From contig NZ_FOYL01000003.1 of assembly GCF_900115955.1 (NCBI RefSeq), forward strand, positions 960,604 through 1,024,603: a DNA stretch of 64,000 nt, given 5' to 3'. A program made the translations under genes and the position numbers. Source of the DNA: Lentzea waywayandensis (lineage in GTDB: Bacteria; Actinomycetota; Actinomycetes; Mycobacteriales; Pseudonocardiaceae). Below, one piece after another: positions 11,037 to 19,139 of this stretch. The notes below the pieces were generated by a model. It saw only the letters and a list, made by a program, of their open reading frames with translations. It searched no databases and was not told the DNA's origin. Each line of letters starts with the position of its first letter. The stretch's first letter is position 1.

Positions 11037-13361
11037 GTGGAGAACAACCAAACGGCCGTCGTCACGGCTGACGACCTGGTGCGAGCACGCGAAAGGCTGC
11101 TCGTGCCAGGTCGTCGTCGCTTGGCCGCCGAACCTTTGCGCGAAGCACTCGTGGACCTGCACGAGTTCTGGTTGACCAAACATGCGGGGGGAGCGGGGAT
11201 ATCCGGATCGGGTATCGCGCTCGTGGCGGTCGGCGGGCTGGGGCGGCGCGAGCTCGTGCCCTATTCCGACCTGGATCTGGTCCTGGTGCACAACGGCGTC
11301 AAGAACGTCGATGAGATAGCCGAGAAGCTTTGGTATCCACTATGGAACTCCGGCATCGGGCTCGACCACTCGGTCCGCACGGTCGGGGAGGCCCTGAGGG
11401 TCGCGGCCGGTGATCTGCGGACCGCGCTGGGGCTGCTGGACATCCGCCACATCGCGGGCGACCACGAGGTCACCCAGAAGCTCGCCGAAGGCGCGAAGCA
11501 GGCGTGGCGCGGGAACGTGCGCAACCGGCTGGACGAGATCGCCGAGTCGTCGCAGAAGCGCTGGGCCCGCAGCGGCGAGATCGCGCACCGCGTCGAACCC
11601 GACCTCAAGCACGGCCGCGGCGGGTTGCGGGACGTCACGATCCTGGACGCGCTGTCGGTCGCGCAGGTGGTGGACAGACCGTCCGCCGACGTCGACGAGG
11701 CCCGCAAGCTGCTGCTGGACGTGCGCACCGAACTTCGCCGTGCCGCACGGAAACCGCGTGACGTGCTGCGGGCGCAGGACGGCGACGAGGTGGCCTCCGC
11801 GCTCGGTCTGACCGACCGTTTCGCTTTGGCACGTTCGCTTTCCTCCGCCGCACGCACTGTCGTCTACGCGTTCGACGTGGCGATGCGGACCGCCCGTGCG
11901 GCCGCCCCGAAACGGGGCCTCGGTGCGTTCCTGAGAGGACAGCCGCCGCGCAGGCCGTTGGACGAAGGCGTGGTGCTGCACGGGTCTGAGGTCTCGCTCG
12001 CCCGTGACGCGATTCCCAGCCGTGATCCGGCGTTGTTGCTCCGTGTCGCGACGGCGGCGGCACGCAGCAAGCATCCGATCGCGACGGGCACGTTGTCCCG
12101 GCTCGCGGACTCGGCGCCGGAGCTGCGCCAGCCGTGGCCCCGCGAGGCCCGCGAGGAGCTGCTGGCGTTGCTGGGCAGCGGCAGTGGACTCGTGGACGTC
12201 GTGGAAGCGTTGGACCGCACGGATCTGTGGGGCCGGCTGTTCCCCGAGTGGGGTGCGGTGCGGGACCTGCCGCCGCGCGACGCCGCGCACATGTGGACGG
12301 TCGACCGGCACCTGGTGCAGACCGTCGCTCACGCGGCCCGGCTCGTGACGACGGTGTCGCGGCCTGACCTGTTGCTGCTGGGCGCGTTGATCCACGACAT
12401 CGGCAAGGGCCGCCAGCAGGACCACTCCGAGGTCGGGGCCGCGCTGGCGACCCAGATCGGGGAGCGGATCGGGCTGTGGCCGCAGGACGTCGAGACGTTG
12501 TCGATGATGGTGCGCCACCACCTCCTGTTGCCGCACACCGCGACCCGGCGCGACGTCGAGGACGAGGCGACCGTGCACCGGGTGGTGGAGACGCTCGGCG
12601 GCGACGCGGTTCTGCTGGAACTGCTGTACGCGCTGGCGGAGTCGGACTCCATCGCGACCGGGCCGGGCGTGTGGACGGACTGGAAGGCCGCGCTGATGGC
12701 CGACCTGGTCTCGCGCTGCCGCAAGGCGATGGCGGGCGAGCCGTTGCCCAAACCGGAACCGCTCGACCCCGTGCACGTGGCGATGGCGGAACGCGTTGCG
12801 GCGTCGGGAAAGCCGGACGTGCTGCTGGAGAAGCAGGACCACGCGGCGGTCGTGACGGTGATCGCGCCGGACCGTCCGGGACTGCTGTCCAAGGCCGCCG
12901 GTGTGCTCGCGCTGAACTCGCTGGAGGTCCACGCGGCGACGTTGCACTCGCACGGTGGCGCGACGGTGGACGCGTTCACGGTGTCGCCGCGGTTCGGCTC
13001 GCTGCCGGACGCGGCGCTGCTGCGCGAACAGCTGTCCAGGGCGATCGACGGCTCGTTGCCGCTGGCCGACAAGCTCGCCGCGAAGGAACGCGACTACGGC
13101 GGCCCGCCGCTCGACCCGCCGCCGTCGAAGGTGCTGTGGTTCGACGACGAGGCGACCGGCGCGGTGGTGCTGGAACTGCGGGCCGCCGACCGGATCGGGC
13201 TGCTGCACCGCGTGGCCGGTGCGCTCGAGCAGTGCGGCGCCGACGTGCAGTGGGCGCGCGTGTCCACGTTGGGCGCGACGGTCGTCGACTCGTTCAGCAT
13301 CGCGGGCACCGACCTCGACCGGCGCCGGATCGAACGGGCGGTGCTCGACGCGGCCAGGTAG
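11037..13361 (+). CDS. glnD: [Protein-PII] nucleotidyltransferase / nucleotidyl-removing enzyme GlnD
   Basis: A 774-residue bifunctional sensor that modifies and de-modifies PII in response to nitrogen status. The domain order is normal: nucleotidyltransferase core with GGLGRRELVPYSDLDLVL near residues 65-83, a helical linker, the HD domain with LIHDIGKGRQQDHSEVG and MVRHHLLLPHTATRRD, then two ACT domains (VIAPDRPGLLSKAAGVLA and LRAADRIGLLHRVAGALE). The GTG start at 11037 follows AGGAGA. In actinobacteria the enzyme transfers AMP rather than UMP. It closes the amtB-glnB-glnD operon. Confidence 0.95.
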   Translation: MENNQTAVVTADDLVRARERLLVPGRRRLAAEPLREALVDLHEFWLTKHAGGAGISGSGIALVAVGGLGRRELVPYSDLDLVLVHNGVKNVDEIAEKLWYPLWNSGIGLDHSVRTVGEALRVAAGDLRTALGLLDIRHIAGDHEVTQKLAEGAKQAWRGNVRNRLDEIAESSQKRWARSGEIAHRVEPDLKHGRGGLRDVTILDALSVAQVVDRPSADVDEARKLLLDVRTELRRAARKPRDVLRAQDGDEVASALGLTDRFALARSLSSAARTVVYAFDVAMRTARAAAPKRGLGAFLRGQPPRRPLDEGVVLHGSEVSLARDAIPSRDPALLLRVATAAARSKHPIATGTLSRLADSAPELRQPWPREAREELLALLGSGSGLVDVVEALDRTDLWGRLFPEWGAVRDLPPRDAAHMWTVDRHLVQTVAHAARLVTTVSRPDLLLLGALIHDIGKGRQQDHSEVGAALATQIGERIGLWPQDVETLSMMVRHHLLLPHTATRRDVEDEATVHRVVETLGGDAVLLELLYALAESDSIATGPGVWTDWKAALMADLVSRCRKAMAGEPLPKPEPLDPVHVAMAERVAASGKPDVLLEKQDHAAVVTVIAPDRPGLLSKAAGVLALNSLEVHAATLHSHGGATVDAFTVSPRFGSLPDAALLREQLSRAIDGSLPLADKLAAKERDYGGPPLDPPPSKVLWFDDEATGAVVLELRAADRIGLLHRVAGALEQCGADVQWARVSTLGATVVDSFSIAGTDLDRRRIERAVLDAAR

Positions 13362-13389
13362 AGGTTGAGTAGCTCTACGCACAACCTCT
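13360..13389 (+). terminator. Hairpin at the end of glnD
   Basis: AGAGGTTG (13360-13367) pairs with CAACCTCT (13382-13389) across a 14-nt loop. The left arm overlaps the glnD stop codon. No U-run follows, which is usual for actinobacterial terminators. Confidence 0.5.
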
Positions 13390-13643
13390 CCGGGTGCTCA
13401 CGCTCCTGCGCGGTTCCGAAACACGGCAGTGTTCGTGGTGTCCGGAAAGCGTCCTCGAGGGGTGGATCGCTTCCCGGACAGGCAGAGGGTGGTGGTGACG
13501 AGTGACGGCGCCGGGGGAGGTACCGCGCACTCGCACCACCGCCGCTGTTTCCCGGTTCTGACAACGAGACAGCTTCCTGGACAACCTTCGCGCCGTCCGG
13601 GCAGTGTCGGGGTTCTCGTTGTTCTGACTGGGGAGGAAGAACG
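13390..13643 (+). other. Structured leader upstream of the HAF-repeat gene: three successive inverted repeats
   Basis: No convincing gene is seen in this stretch. It holds three hairpins in series. GTCCGGAAAGCG (13440-13451) pairs with CGCTTCCCGGAC (13468-13479) with one mismatch. GGTGGTGACGAGTG (13491-13504) pairs with CACTCGCACCACC (13528-13540) with one bulge. ACAACGAGA (13561-13569) pairs with TCTCGTTGT (13614-13622). The last arm ends 10 nt before the GGGGAGG ribosome binding site of the next gene. A short open frame (13429-13647) crosses the hairpins but has no supporting signal. Confidence 0.45.
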
Positions 13644-14657
13644 TTGAGAACCGCAATGGTGGCCGCCGTCGTCGCGGCCCTGATCATTCCCGCCACCGCT
13701 CAGGCGGCTCCACTGGCCGTGGAGGACCTCGGCACGTTGCCGGGTGATCTCCGGAGCACCGCGATCGACATCAACGACGCCGGTTCGATCGCGGGCGTCT
13801 CCTACGGCACGGGAACCTCGCAGCACGCCGTGCGCTGGGACCGGTTCGACGGCATCAGGAAGCTCGCGGACCTCGGGTTCGACTCGCAGGCGAACGCGAT
13901 CAACCGGGACAGCGTGGTCGCGGGCTACGCCGTGAACTCCTCCGGCCAGGCGCAGGCGGTGAAGTGGAACCCTTCCGGCGCGCTGGTGCAGCTGGCGGTG
14001 GCGGGCGCGACGAGCTCCGTCGCGTACGACGTCAACGACACCGGCACCGTCGCGGGGGCCGCCACGATCAACGGTGTGAGCCAGGCGGTCCTCTGGGACT
14101 CGATCGGTGACGCCACGATCCTGGGCGCGGGCAGCGCGCGGCACGTGACCGGCGCGGGCTGGGCCGTCGGGTACACCGGCAGCGACGTGGTCCGGTGGAA
14201 CGCTTCCGGCGTGCGGACCGTGCTCGACACCGGCACGTTGCTCGCGGTCAACCAGCTCGCCGACGCGGGCGGCACCGTGGGCACCAACGGCGTGCTCTGG
14301 TTGCGCGACAACACTCGCACCCAGCTGGGTGCCGGCGCACGGCCGTTCGACATCAACGACAACGGGTTCGCGGTCGGCGAGCTCTCGTCGCAGGCGATCC
14401 GGTGGGACCTCTTCGGTGGCGGCAGTGCCGTGCTGGCGCCCGCACCTTCCAGTGCCGGCGAGGTGAACAACTCGGGTGTCGTCGCGGGCACCGTCGGCAC
14501 CACGGCCGCGACCTGGACCATGGCGGGCACGCAGACCTTGCTGCCGACGCTGCCGGGTGCCGCACGTCACTCCGTGAGCGGGCTGAGCGAGGTCGGGCAG
14601 GTCATCGGCGTCGCGAACTTCGCCAACGGCACCTACCGCGCCGTCGTCTGGCGCTGA
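13644..14657 (+). CDS. Secreted HAF-repeat (extracellular beta-propeller-like) protein
   Basis: A 337-residue exported protein beginning with a signal peptide (MRTAMVAAVVAALIIPATAQAAP). The mature part is made of repeats of the type DLGTLPG...INDAGSIAGVS...HAVRWD, recurring about every 45 residues (NAINRDSVVAGYAVN, YDVNDTGTVAGAATI, FDINDNGFAVGEL, GEVNNSGVVAGTV). This is the HAF repeat pattern, thought to form propeller-like blades outside the cell. The TTG at 13644 is preferred because GGGGAGGAAG lies just upstream; an in-frame ATG at 13656 is the alternative. It is monocistronic, with an unusually structured leader. The function is unknown. Confidence 0.75.
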   Translation: MRTAMVAAVVAALIIPATAQAAPLAVEDLGTLPGDLRSTAIDINDAGSIAGVSYGTGTSQHAVRWDRFDGIRKLADLGFDSQANAINRDSVVAGYAVNSSGQAQAVKWNPSGALVQLAVAGATSSVAYDVNDTGTVAGAATINGVSQAVLWDSIGDATILGAGSARHVTGAGWAVGYTGSDVVRWNASGVRTVLDTGTLLAVNQLADAGGTVGTNGVLWLRDNTRTQLGAGARPFDINDNGFAVGELSSQAIRWDLFGGGSAVLAPAPSSAGEVNNSGVVAGTVGTTAATWTMAGTQTLLPTLPGAARHSVSGLSEVGQVIGVANFANGTYRAVVWR

Positions 14658-14726
14658 ATCCCCGTGCATTTCGGCGGAAATCGGACCAAACTGAACGAGA
14701 AGGATGGTCAAGACGTCTTCTAGGAC

Positions 14727-15287
14727 ATGACCGCCGTGTTGAACACGCAAGCCGCAGTCGTCCGAGTGCGCCCGCGCTCGCTCGTAGTCCTCGCCGGGAT
14801 CCCCGGCGCGGGCAAGACGACGCTGCTCACCCGCCTCGACGCGGACGAGCCGGTCACCGTGCTCGACTCCGACCAGGTGCGCAGCTGGCTGGAACCGCGC
14901 GTACCTCTGCCGTACAAGTACTGGCGCGTCTTCGTGCACCTCACGCACCGTTTGCGCGTCTTCTGGTCAGCGATGTTCTGCGCGGGCCTGCTGGTGGTGC
15001 ACGAGCCGTCCACGCGGCCCGGCACGCGTTTCATGCTGGTGCTCGCCGGTCTGCTGTCGGGGCGTTCCCGTCACTTCCTGTGGCTGGACGCCTCGGCGGC
15101 CCAGGCCCTGGACGGCCAGATCGCCCGAAAGCGCGTCGTCCGCACTCACGCTTTCGAGCGACACGTCCGCCGCGGCTCGTCGATGCGCGCGCAGTTCGAG
15201 GCCGGTTGGGTGCCGTTCGGATTCAGCGGCGTGACGCTCCTCACCCGTGCGGGGACCTCGGGTGGTCTGCGCATCATGGTGTCGTGA
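14727..15287 (+). CDS. P-loop AAA-type kinase-like protein
   Basis: A 186-residue cytosolic nucleotide-binding protein. The Walker A motif GIPGAGKTTLL lies at about residues 24-34 and is followed by VLDSDQVRSWLEP, the acid/Arg segment used by small-molecule or zeta-type kinases. A Walker B-like LLVVHEPSTRPG and a lid region RKRVVRTHAFERHVRRG complete the family layout. The substrate cannot be told. The stop overlaps the GTG of the HAD gene (GTGA), so the pair is probably one operon in which one protein adds and the other removes a phosphate; that pairing is inference. Confidence 0.65.
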   Translation: MTAVLNTQAAVVRVRPRSLVVLAGIPGAGKTTLLTRLDADEPVTVLDSDQVRSWLEPRVPLPYKYWRVFVHLTHRLRVFWSAMFCAGLLVVHEPSTRPGTRFMLVLAGLLSGRSRHFLWLDASAAQALDGQIARKRVVRTHAFERHVRRGSSMRAQFEAGWVPFGFSGVTLLTRAGTSGGLRIMVS

Positions 15288-15898
15288 TCAAGGCTGTCCT
15301 CTTCGACTTCGCAGGCACCCTCTTCGGGCGCCCGACCTACCAATGGCTCTCGCCGCGGCACCTCACGGTGCTGCGCGCCCCGGCGCCGTTCGTGGCGCGA
15401 ATGAACGCCGCCGAGCGCGCGGTGTGGGACGCCCGCGACCTCACCGCGCTGGCCAACCGCTCCGCCTACTGGACCCTGTTCCGGCTCGCGGGGCTCACGA
15501 TGACCGACGAGTTGTTCCAGCGCCTGCACAACCCGGCGTTCTGGCTGCCCTACACCGACACGGCTGCGGCCCTGAACGCGGTGAAGCCGCTGAAGGTCGG
15601 GGTGCTGAGCAACATCTCGTGGGACATCCGCCGGGTGTTCGCGCGCGAGTCGCTGGCCGTGGACGCCTTCGCGTTGTCCTACGAGATCGGTGTCTCGAAG
15701 CCGTCCGCACGGGCCTTCGACGCCGCCTGCGTCCGGCTCGACGTCGAGCCGTCGGAGTGCCTGTACGTCGGCGACGATCCGGTGGCGGATGGAGCAGCGG
15801 TGTCGGCGGGGCTGCGGTTCGCGCAGATCTCCACTGCTCCCGTCGGACGTCGTGAGCCGGTGCTCCTGGATGCCCTGGCGAGCCACGGGATCGGGTGA
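15284..15898 (+). CDS. HAD-superfamily hydrolase
   Basis: A 204-residue phosphatase-like protein. HAD motif I is modified: VLFDFAGTLFG has the nucleophile Asp, but the usual second Asp is Ala. Motif II is GVLSNISWD, motif III is the lysine in GVSKPSARAF, and motif IV is YVGDDPVADGAAV. The Asp-to-Ala change at the +2 acid, which normally protonates the leaving group, may mean altered or lost phosphatase activity. The GTG start overlaps the upstream kinase-like gene by 4 nt, and ffh starts 26 nt after its stop. Confidence 0.72.
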   Translation: MIKAVLFDFAGTLFGRPTYQWLSPRHLTVLRAPAPFVARMNAAERAVWDARDLTALANRSAYWTLFRLAGLTMTDELFQRLHNPAFWLPYTDTAAALNAVKPLKVGVLSNISWDIRRVFARESLAVDAFALSYEIGVSKPSARAFDAACVRLDVEPSECLYVGDDPVADGAAVSAGLRFAQISTAPVGRREPVLLDALASHGIG

Positions 15899-15924
15899 AC
15901 ACGAGGTTAGCTAGTCTGGGAGGC

Positions 15925-17490
15925 GTGTTCTCCACGCTTTCCGACCGGCTGACCACGGTTCTCCAGGGCCTTCGCGGCAAGGGCCGGCTCAGCGACGCCG
16001 ACATCGACGCGACCGCCCGCGAGATCAGGGTCGCCCTGCTCGAGGCCGACGTCGCGCTGCCCGTTGTGCGCAACTTCATCGCGAAGGTGAAGGAACGTGC
16101 CAAGGGCGCCGAGGTCCACCAGGCGCTGAACCCGGCGCAGCAGGTCGTGAAGATCGTCAACGAGGAGCTCGTCAACGTCCTCGGTGGCGAGACCCGCAGG
16201 CTGAACCTCGCGAAGAACCCGCCTTCGGTGATCATGCTGGCGGGTCTGCAGGGTGCCGGTAAGACGACGCTCGCGGGCAAGCTGGCGAAGTGGCTGAAGG
16301 GCCAGGGCCACACGCCGCTGCTCGTCGCCGCCGACCTCCAGCGCCCGAACGCGGTGACGCAGCTCCAGGTCGTCGGTGAGCGCGCGGGCGTGCCCGTCTT
16401 CGCTCCCGAGCCCGGCAACGGCGTGGGCAACCCCGTCGAGGTCTCGCGTCTCGGCATCGCGGAGGCCAAGGCCAAGCAGCACGACATCGTTCTCGTAGAC
16501 ACGGCCGGCCGGCTGGGCGTCGACGAGGAGATGATGCAGCAGGCCATCGACATCCGGGCCGCGGTCAACCCGGACGAGATCCTGTTCGTGGTCGACGCGA
16601 TGGTCGGTCAGGACGCGATCAACACCGCCACGGCGTTCCGCGACGGCGTCGGCTTCACCGGTGTCGTGCTCACCAAGCTCGACGGTGACGCCCGCGGTGG
16701 TGCCGCGCTGTCGGTCCGCGAGGTCACCGGCCAGCCGATCCTCTTCGCGTCCAACGGCGAGAAGCTCGAGGACTTCGACGTCTTCCACCCGGACCGGATG
16801 GCGTCGCGCATTCTCGGCATGGGTGACGTCCTCACCCTGATCGAGCAGGCCGAGCAGCACTTCGACCAGGACCAGGCCGAGAAGGCCGCGGCGAAGCTGC
16901 ACTCCGGCCAGTTGACGCTCGAGGACTTCCTGGAGCAGATGCTCGCGATCCGCAAGATGGGCCCGATCGCGAACCTGCTCGGCATGCTGCCCGGCGCCGG
17001 TCAGATGAAGGACCAGCTCGGCATGCTGGACGAGAAGCACCTCGACCGCATCCAGGCGATCATCCGCGGCATGACTCCGGCCGAGCGCGACGACCCCAAG
17101 ATCATCAACGGGTCCCGCCGGCTGCGCATCGCGAACGGCTCCGGCGTCAAGGTCAGCGACGTCAACGACCTGGTCAACCGCTTCTTCGAGGCCCGCAAGA
17201 TGATGGCGTCGATGGCCGGCCGGATGGGCTTCGGCGGCGGTGGCGGCAGCAAGACCCGCAAGGGCAAGAAGGGGAAGAAGGGCAAGGGCGGACGCGGCCC
17301 GACGCCCCCCAAGATCAAGGGCGGCTTCCCGCCCGGGATGTTCCCCGGCGGCATGCCCGGCATGCCTCCCGGCGGGATTCCGGGCATGCCTCCCGGTGGT
17401 GGCCTGCCGAACCTGGGCGGCCTGAACGAGCTTCCGCCCGGTTTCGACCCGTCGAAGTTCAAGTTCGACGGGGACGACAAGAAGAAGTGA
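15925..17490 (+). CDS. ffh: Signal recognition particle GTPase Ffh/SRP54
   Basis: Protein part of the signal recognition particle; binds 4.5S RNA and signal sequences and targets ribosomes to FtsY at the membrane. The 521-residue protein has an N domain (FSTLSDRLTTVLQGLRGKG), a G domain with GLQGAGKTT near residue 107, DTAGRLG and TKLDGDARGGAAL, and a methionine-rich M domain. The C-terminal tail is long, with repeated PGGMPGMPPGG-type segments. The GTG at 15925 is chosen for the GGGAGG just ahead and because it gives the family-typical first residues. Confidence 0.96.
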   Translation: MFSTLSDRLTTVLQGLRGKGRLSDADIDATAREIRVALLEADVALPVVRNFIAKVKERAKGAEVHQALNPAQQVVKIVNEELVNVLGGETRRLNLAKNPPSVIMLAGLQGAGKTTLAGKLAKWLKGQGHTPLLVAADLQRPNAVTQLQVVGERAGVPVFAPEPGNGVGNPVEVSRLGIAEAKAKQHDIVLVDTAGRLGVDEEMMQQAIDIRAAVNPDEILFVVDAMVGQDAINTATAFRDGVGFTGVVLTKLDGDARGGAALSVREVTGQPILFASNGEKLEDFDVFHPDRMASRILGMGDVLTLIEQAEQHFDQDQAEKAAAKLHSGQLTLEDFLEQMLAIRKMGPIANLLGMLPGAGQMKDQLGMLDEKHLDRIQAIIRGMTPAERDDPKIINGSRRLRIANGSGVKVSDVNDLVNRFFEARKMMASMAGRMGFGGGGGSKTRKGKKGKKGKGGRGPTPPKIKGGFPPGMFPGGMPGMPPGGIPGMPPGGGLPNLGGLNELPPGFDPSKFKFDGDDKKK

Positions 17491-17492
17491 CC

Positions 17493-18548
17493 ATGCACCT
17501 GCGCGGCGTCGTCCTGCCGGACGGCGAGCCGCGAGACCTGTGGGTCGTCAACGGCCGTGTCCGCACCCAGCCGGTGCCGAACGCGCAGACCGTCGTCGAC
17601 GGCGGGTTCCTGGTTCCGGGCCTGGTCGACGCGCACTGCCACGTCGGCCTGGGCCCGCAGGGCGGCGTCGAGCTGCCCGAGGCCGTCGAGCAGGCGCTCA
17701 CGGACCGCGCCGCGGGCACGTTGCTGATCCGCGACTGCGGCTCACCGATCGACACGACGCCGTTGCAGGAGCGCCTCGACCTGCCGCGGATCATCCGGTC
17801 CGGCCGGCACATCGCCCGCCCGAAGCGCTACATCCCGCACATCGGCGTGGAGATCGAGTCGGATCTCGCGACGGCCGTGGCCGAGCAGGCCGCGTACGGC
17901 GACGGCTGGGTCAAGCTGGTCGGCGACTGGATCGACCGCGGCGAGGGCGACCTCGCTCCACTGTGGACGGACGAGGAGCTGGCCCAGGCCATCAAGGTCG
18001 CCCACGCCGCCGGTGCGCGCGTGACGGCGCACGTCTTCGGTGAGGACGCGCTGCCGGGTTTGATCAACGCGGGCATCGACTGCATCGAGCACGGCACCGG
18101 CCTGACCGACGACACGATCTCGTTGATGGCAGAGCACGGCACCGCGCTGGTGCCCACGCTGATCAACATCGAGACGTTCCCCGGCATTGCGGACAAGGCC
18201 GGTAAGTACCCGAAGTACGCGAACCACATGCGTGACCTGCACGCTCGCGTCTCCACCACCGTGGCGTCCGCGATCGAGGCGGGCGTCCCGGTCTACGCGG
18301 GCACCGACGCGGGCGGTGGCATCCAGCACGGCCGCATCGTCGACGAGATCGTCGCGCTGCACGGCGTGGGGATGAGCGCTCTGGACGCCATCGGCGCCGC
18401 GTCGTGGGGTGCTCGCGAGTGGCTCGGCTTCCCGTCGCTGACCGAGGGCGCGGCCGCGGACATCGTCGTCTACGACGAGGACCCGCGGGAGAACCTCGAG
18501 GTTCTCCGCACGCCGCGCATGATCATGCTCAGGGGCCGGATCCACTAG
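17493..18548 (+). CDS. Amidohydrolase (imidazolonepropionase/prolidase-like)
   Basis: Metal-dependent hydrolase of 351 residues. It shows the metal-binding VDAHCHVGLG, a probable carboxylated-Lys strand (GWVKLVGDW), a His in VTAHVFGED, a His in CIEHGTGL and the catalytic Asp in YAGTDAGGG. These match the cyclic imide/dipeptide hydrolase branch of the superfamily, but the substrate cannot be named. A GTG at 17487 overlapping the ffh stop is an alternative start two codons earlier. It follows ffh directly and converges on the AhpD-like gene with overlapping stop codons (CTAG). Confidence 0.82.
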   Translation: MHLRGVVLPDGEPRDLWVVNGRVRTQPVPNAQTVVDGGFLVPGLVDAHCHVGLGPQGGVELPEAVEQALTDRAAGTLLIRDCGSPIDTTPLQERLDLPRIIRSGRHIARPKRYIPHIGVEIESDLATAVAEQAAYGDGWVKLVGDWIDRGEGDLAPLWTDEELAQAIKVAHAAGARVTAHVFGEDALPGLINAGIDCIEHGTGLTDDTISLMAEHGTALVPTLINIETFPGIADKAGKYPKYANHMRDLHARVSTTVASAIEAGVPVYAGTDAGGGIQHGRIVDEIVALHGVGMSALDAIGAASWGAREWLGFPSLTEGAAADIVVYDEDPRENLEVLRTPRMIMLRGRIH

Positions 18549-19024
18549 TCCTGGAACTGGGCCATCGCACCGATCTGGTACGAGCCGCCCTTCTGGTGCG
18601 TGATGACGGCCATCCGGTTGGCGGCGTTGATCAGCCCGAGCAGGCAGATCAGCGCCGCGACCTGCTCGTCGTTGAAGTGCTTGCGGACGCCTGCCCAGGT
18701 CTCGTCGCTCACGCCGTCCCGGGTGAGCACGGTGCCCTCCTCGGTGAACGCCAGCGCGGCCTGCTCGGCCTCGGTGAACACCGTGGTCTCGCGCCAGCCG
18801 GCCACCAGGTGCAGGCGCAGCGGGTCCTCGCCGGCCGCGATGGCCTCCTTGACGTGCATGTCGAGGCAGAAGCCGCAGCCGTTCAGCTGGCTCGCCCGCA
18901 GGCTGACCAGTTCCGCCGTGATCGCGGGCAGCGACGTCTGGTGCACGGCCTGGCCGAGGCCCGCGAACCGCTTCGCGAGCTTGCTGCCGGTCTCGGTGCC
19001 GAAGAGGTTGAAGCGCGGTTCCAT
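18545..19024 (-). CDS. Carboxymuconolactone decarboxylase / AhpD-like protein
   Basis: A 159-residue alkylhydroperoxidase-like protein with the redox CxxC and following His in QLNGCGFCLDMHVKE, and the upstream Glu in TAELVSLRAS. The C-terminal part (QVAALICLLGLINAANRM) fits the CMD fold. The ATG at 19024 is fixed by GGGAGGAAAA immediately ahead; a longer reading from 19189 would run through the promoter region. It is transcribed away from an ECF41 sigma gene, the standard genomic partner of such proteins, and its own promoter carries an ECF41-like motif. It is probably the sigma factor's direct target. Confidence 0.88.
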   Translation of the reverse strand: MEPRFNLFGTETGSKLAKRFAGLGQAVHQTSLPAITAELVSLRASQLNGCGFCLDMHVKEAIAAGEDPLRLHLVAGWRETTVFTEAEQAALAFTEEGTVLTRDGVSDETWAGVRKHFNDEQVAALICLLGLINAANRMAVITHQKGGSYQIGAMAQFQD

Positions 19025-19063
19025 GAACTTTTCCTCCCTCGTGGACTTGCTTGACGACCACGA

Positions 19064-19090
19064 GATGCCGCTGCCCCGAATCCTGTGACT
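19064..19090 (-). promoter_or_regulatory. Candidate ECF41 promoter for the AhpD-like gene
   Basis: Read on the minus strand: AGTCACA (19090-19084), 16 nt, then CATC (19067-19064). The ECF41 consensus as I know it is TGTCACA-N16-CGTC, so each element has one mismatch. It lies 40 nt before the start codon. Confidence 0.55.
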
Positions 19091-19104
19091 GTGATCCGGC
19101 CCAC

Positions 19105-19131
19105 TGTCACAAACCGCCGTCGGCTGGTGTC
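19105..19131 (+). promoter_or_regulatory. Candidate ECF41 autoregulatory promoter
   Basis: TGTCACA (19105-19111), a 16-nt spacer, then TGTC (19128-19131). The -35 is a perfect match and the -10 has one mismatch to the ECF41 consensus. Transcription starting 6-8 nt later would begin almost at the ATG at 19140, so the sigma mRNA may be leaderless. Confidence 0.55.
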
Positions 19132-19139
19132 TTGTGTCC

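Noticed and set aside
13429..13647. A 72-codon open frame in the HAF-gene leader
   Set aside because: It crosses three hairpins, has no ribosome binding site and no similarity to known proteins.
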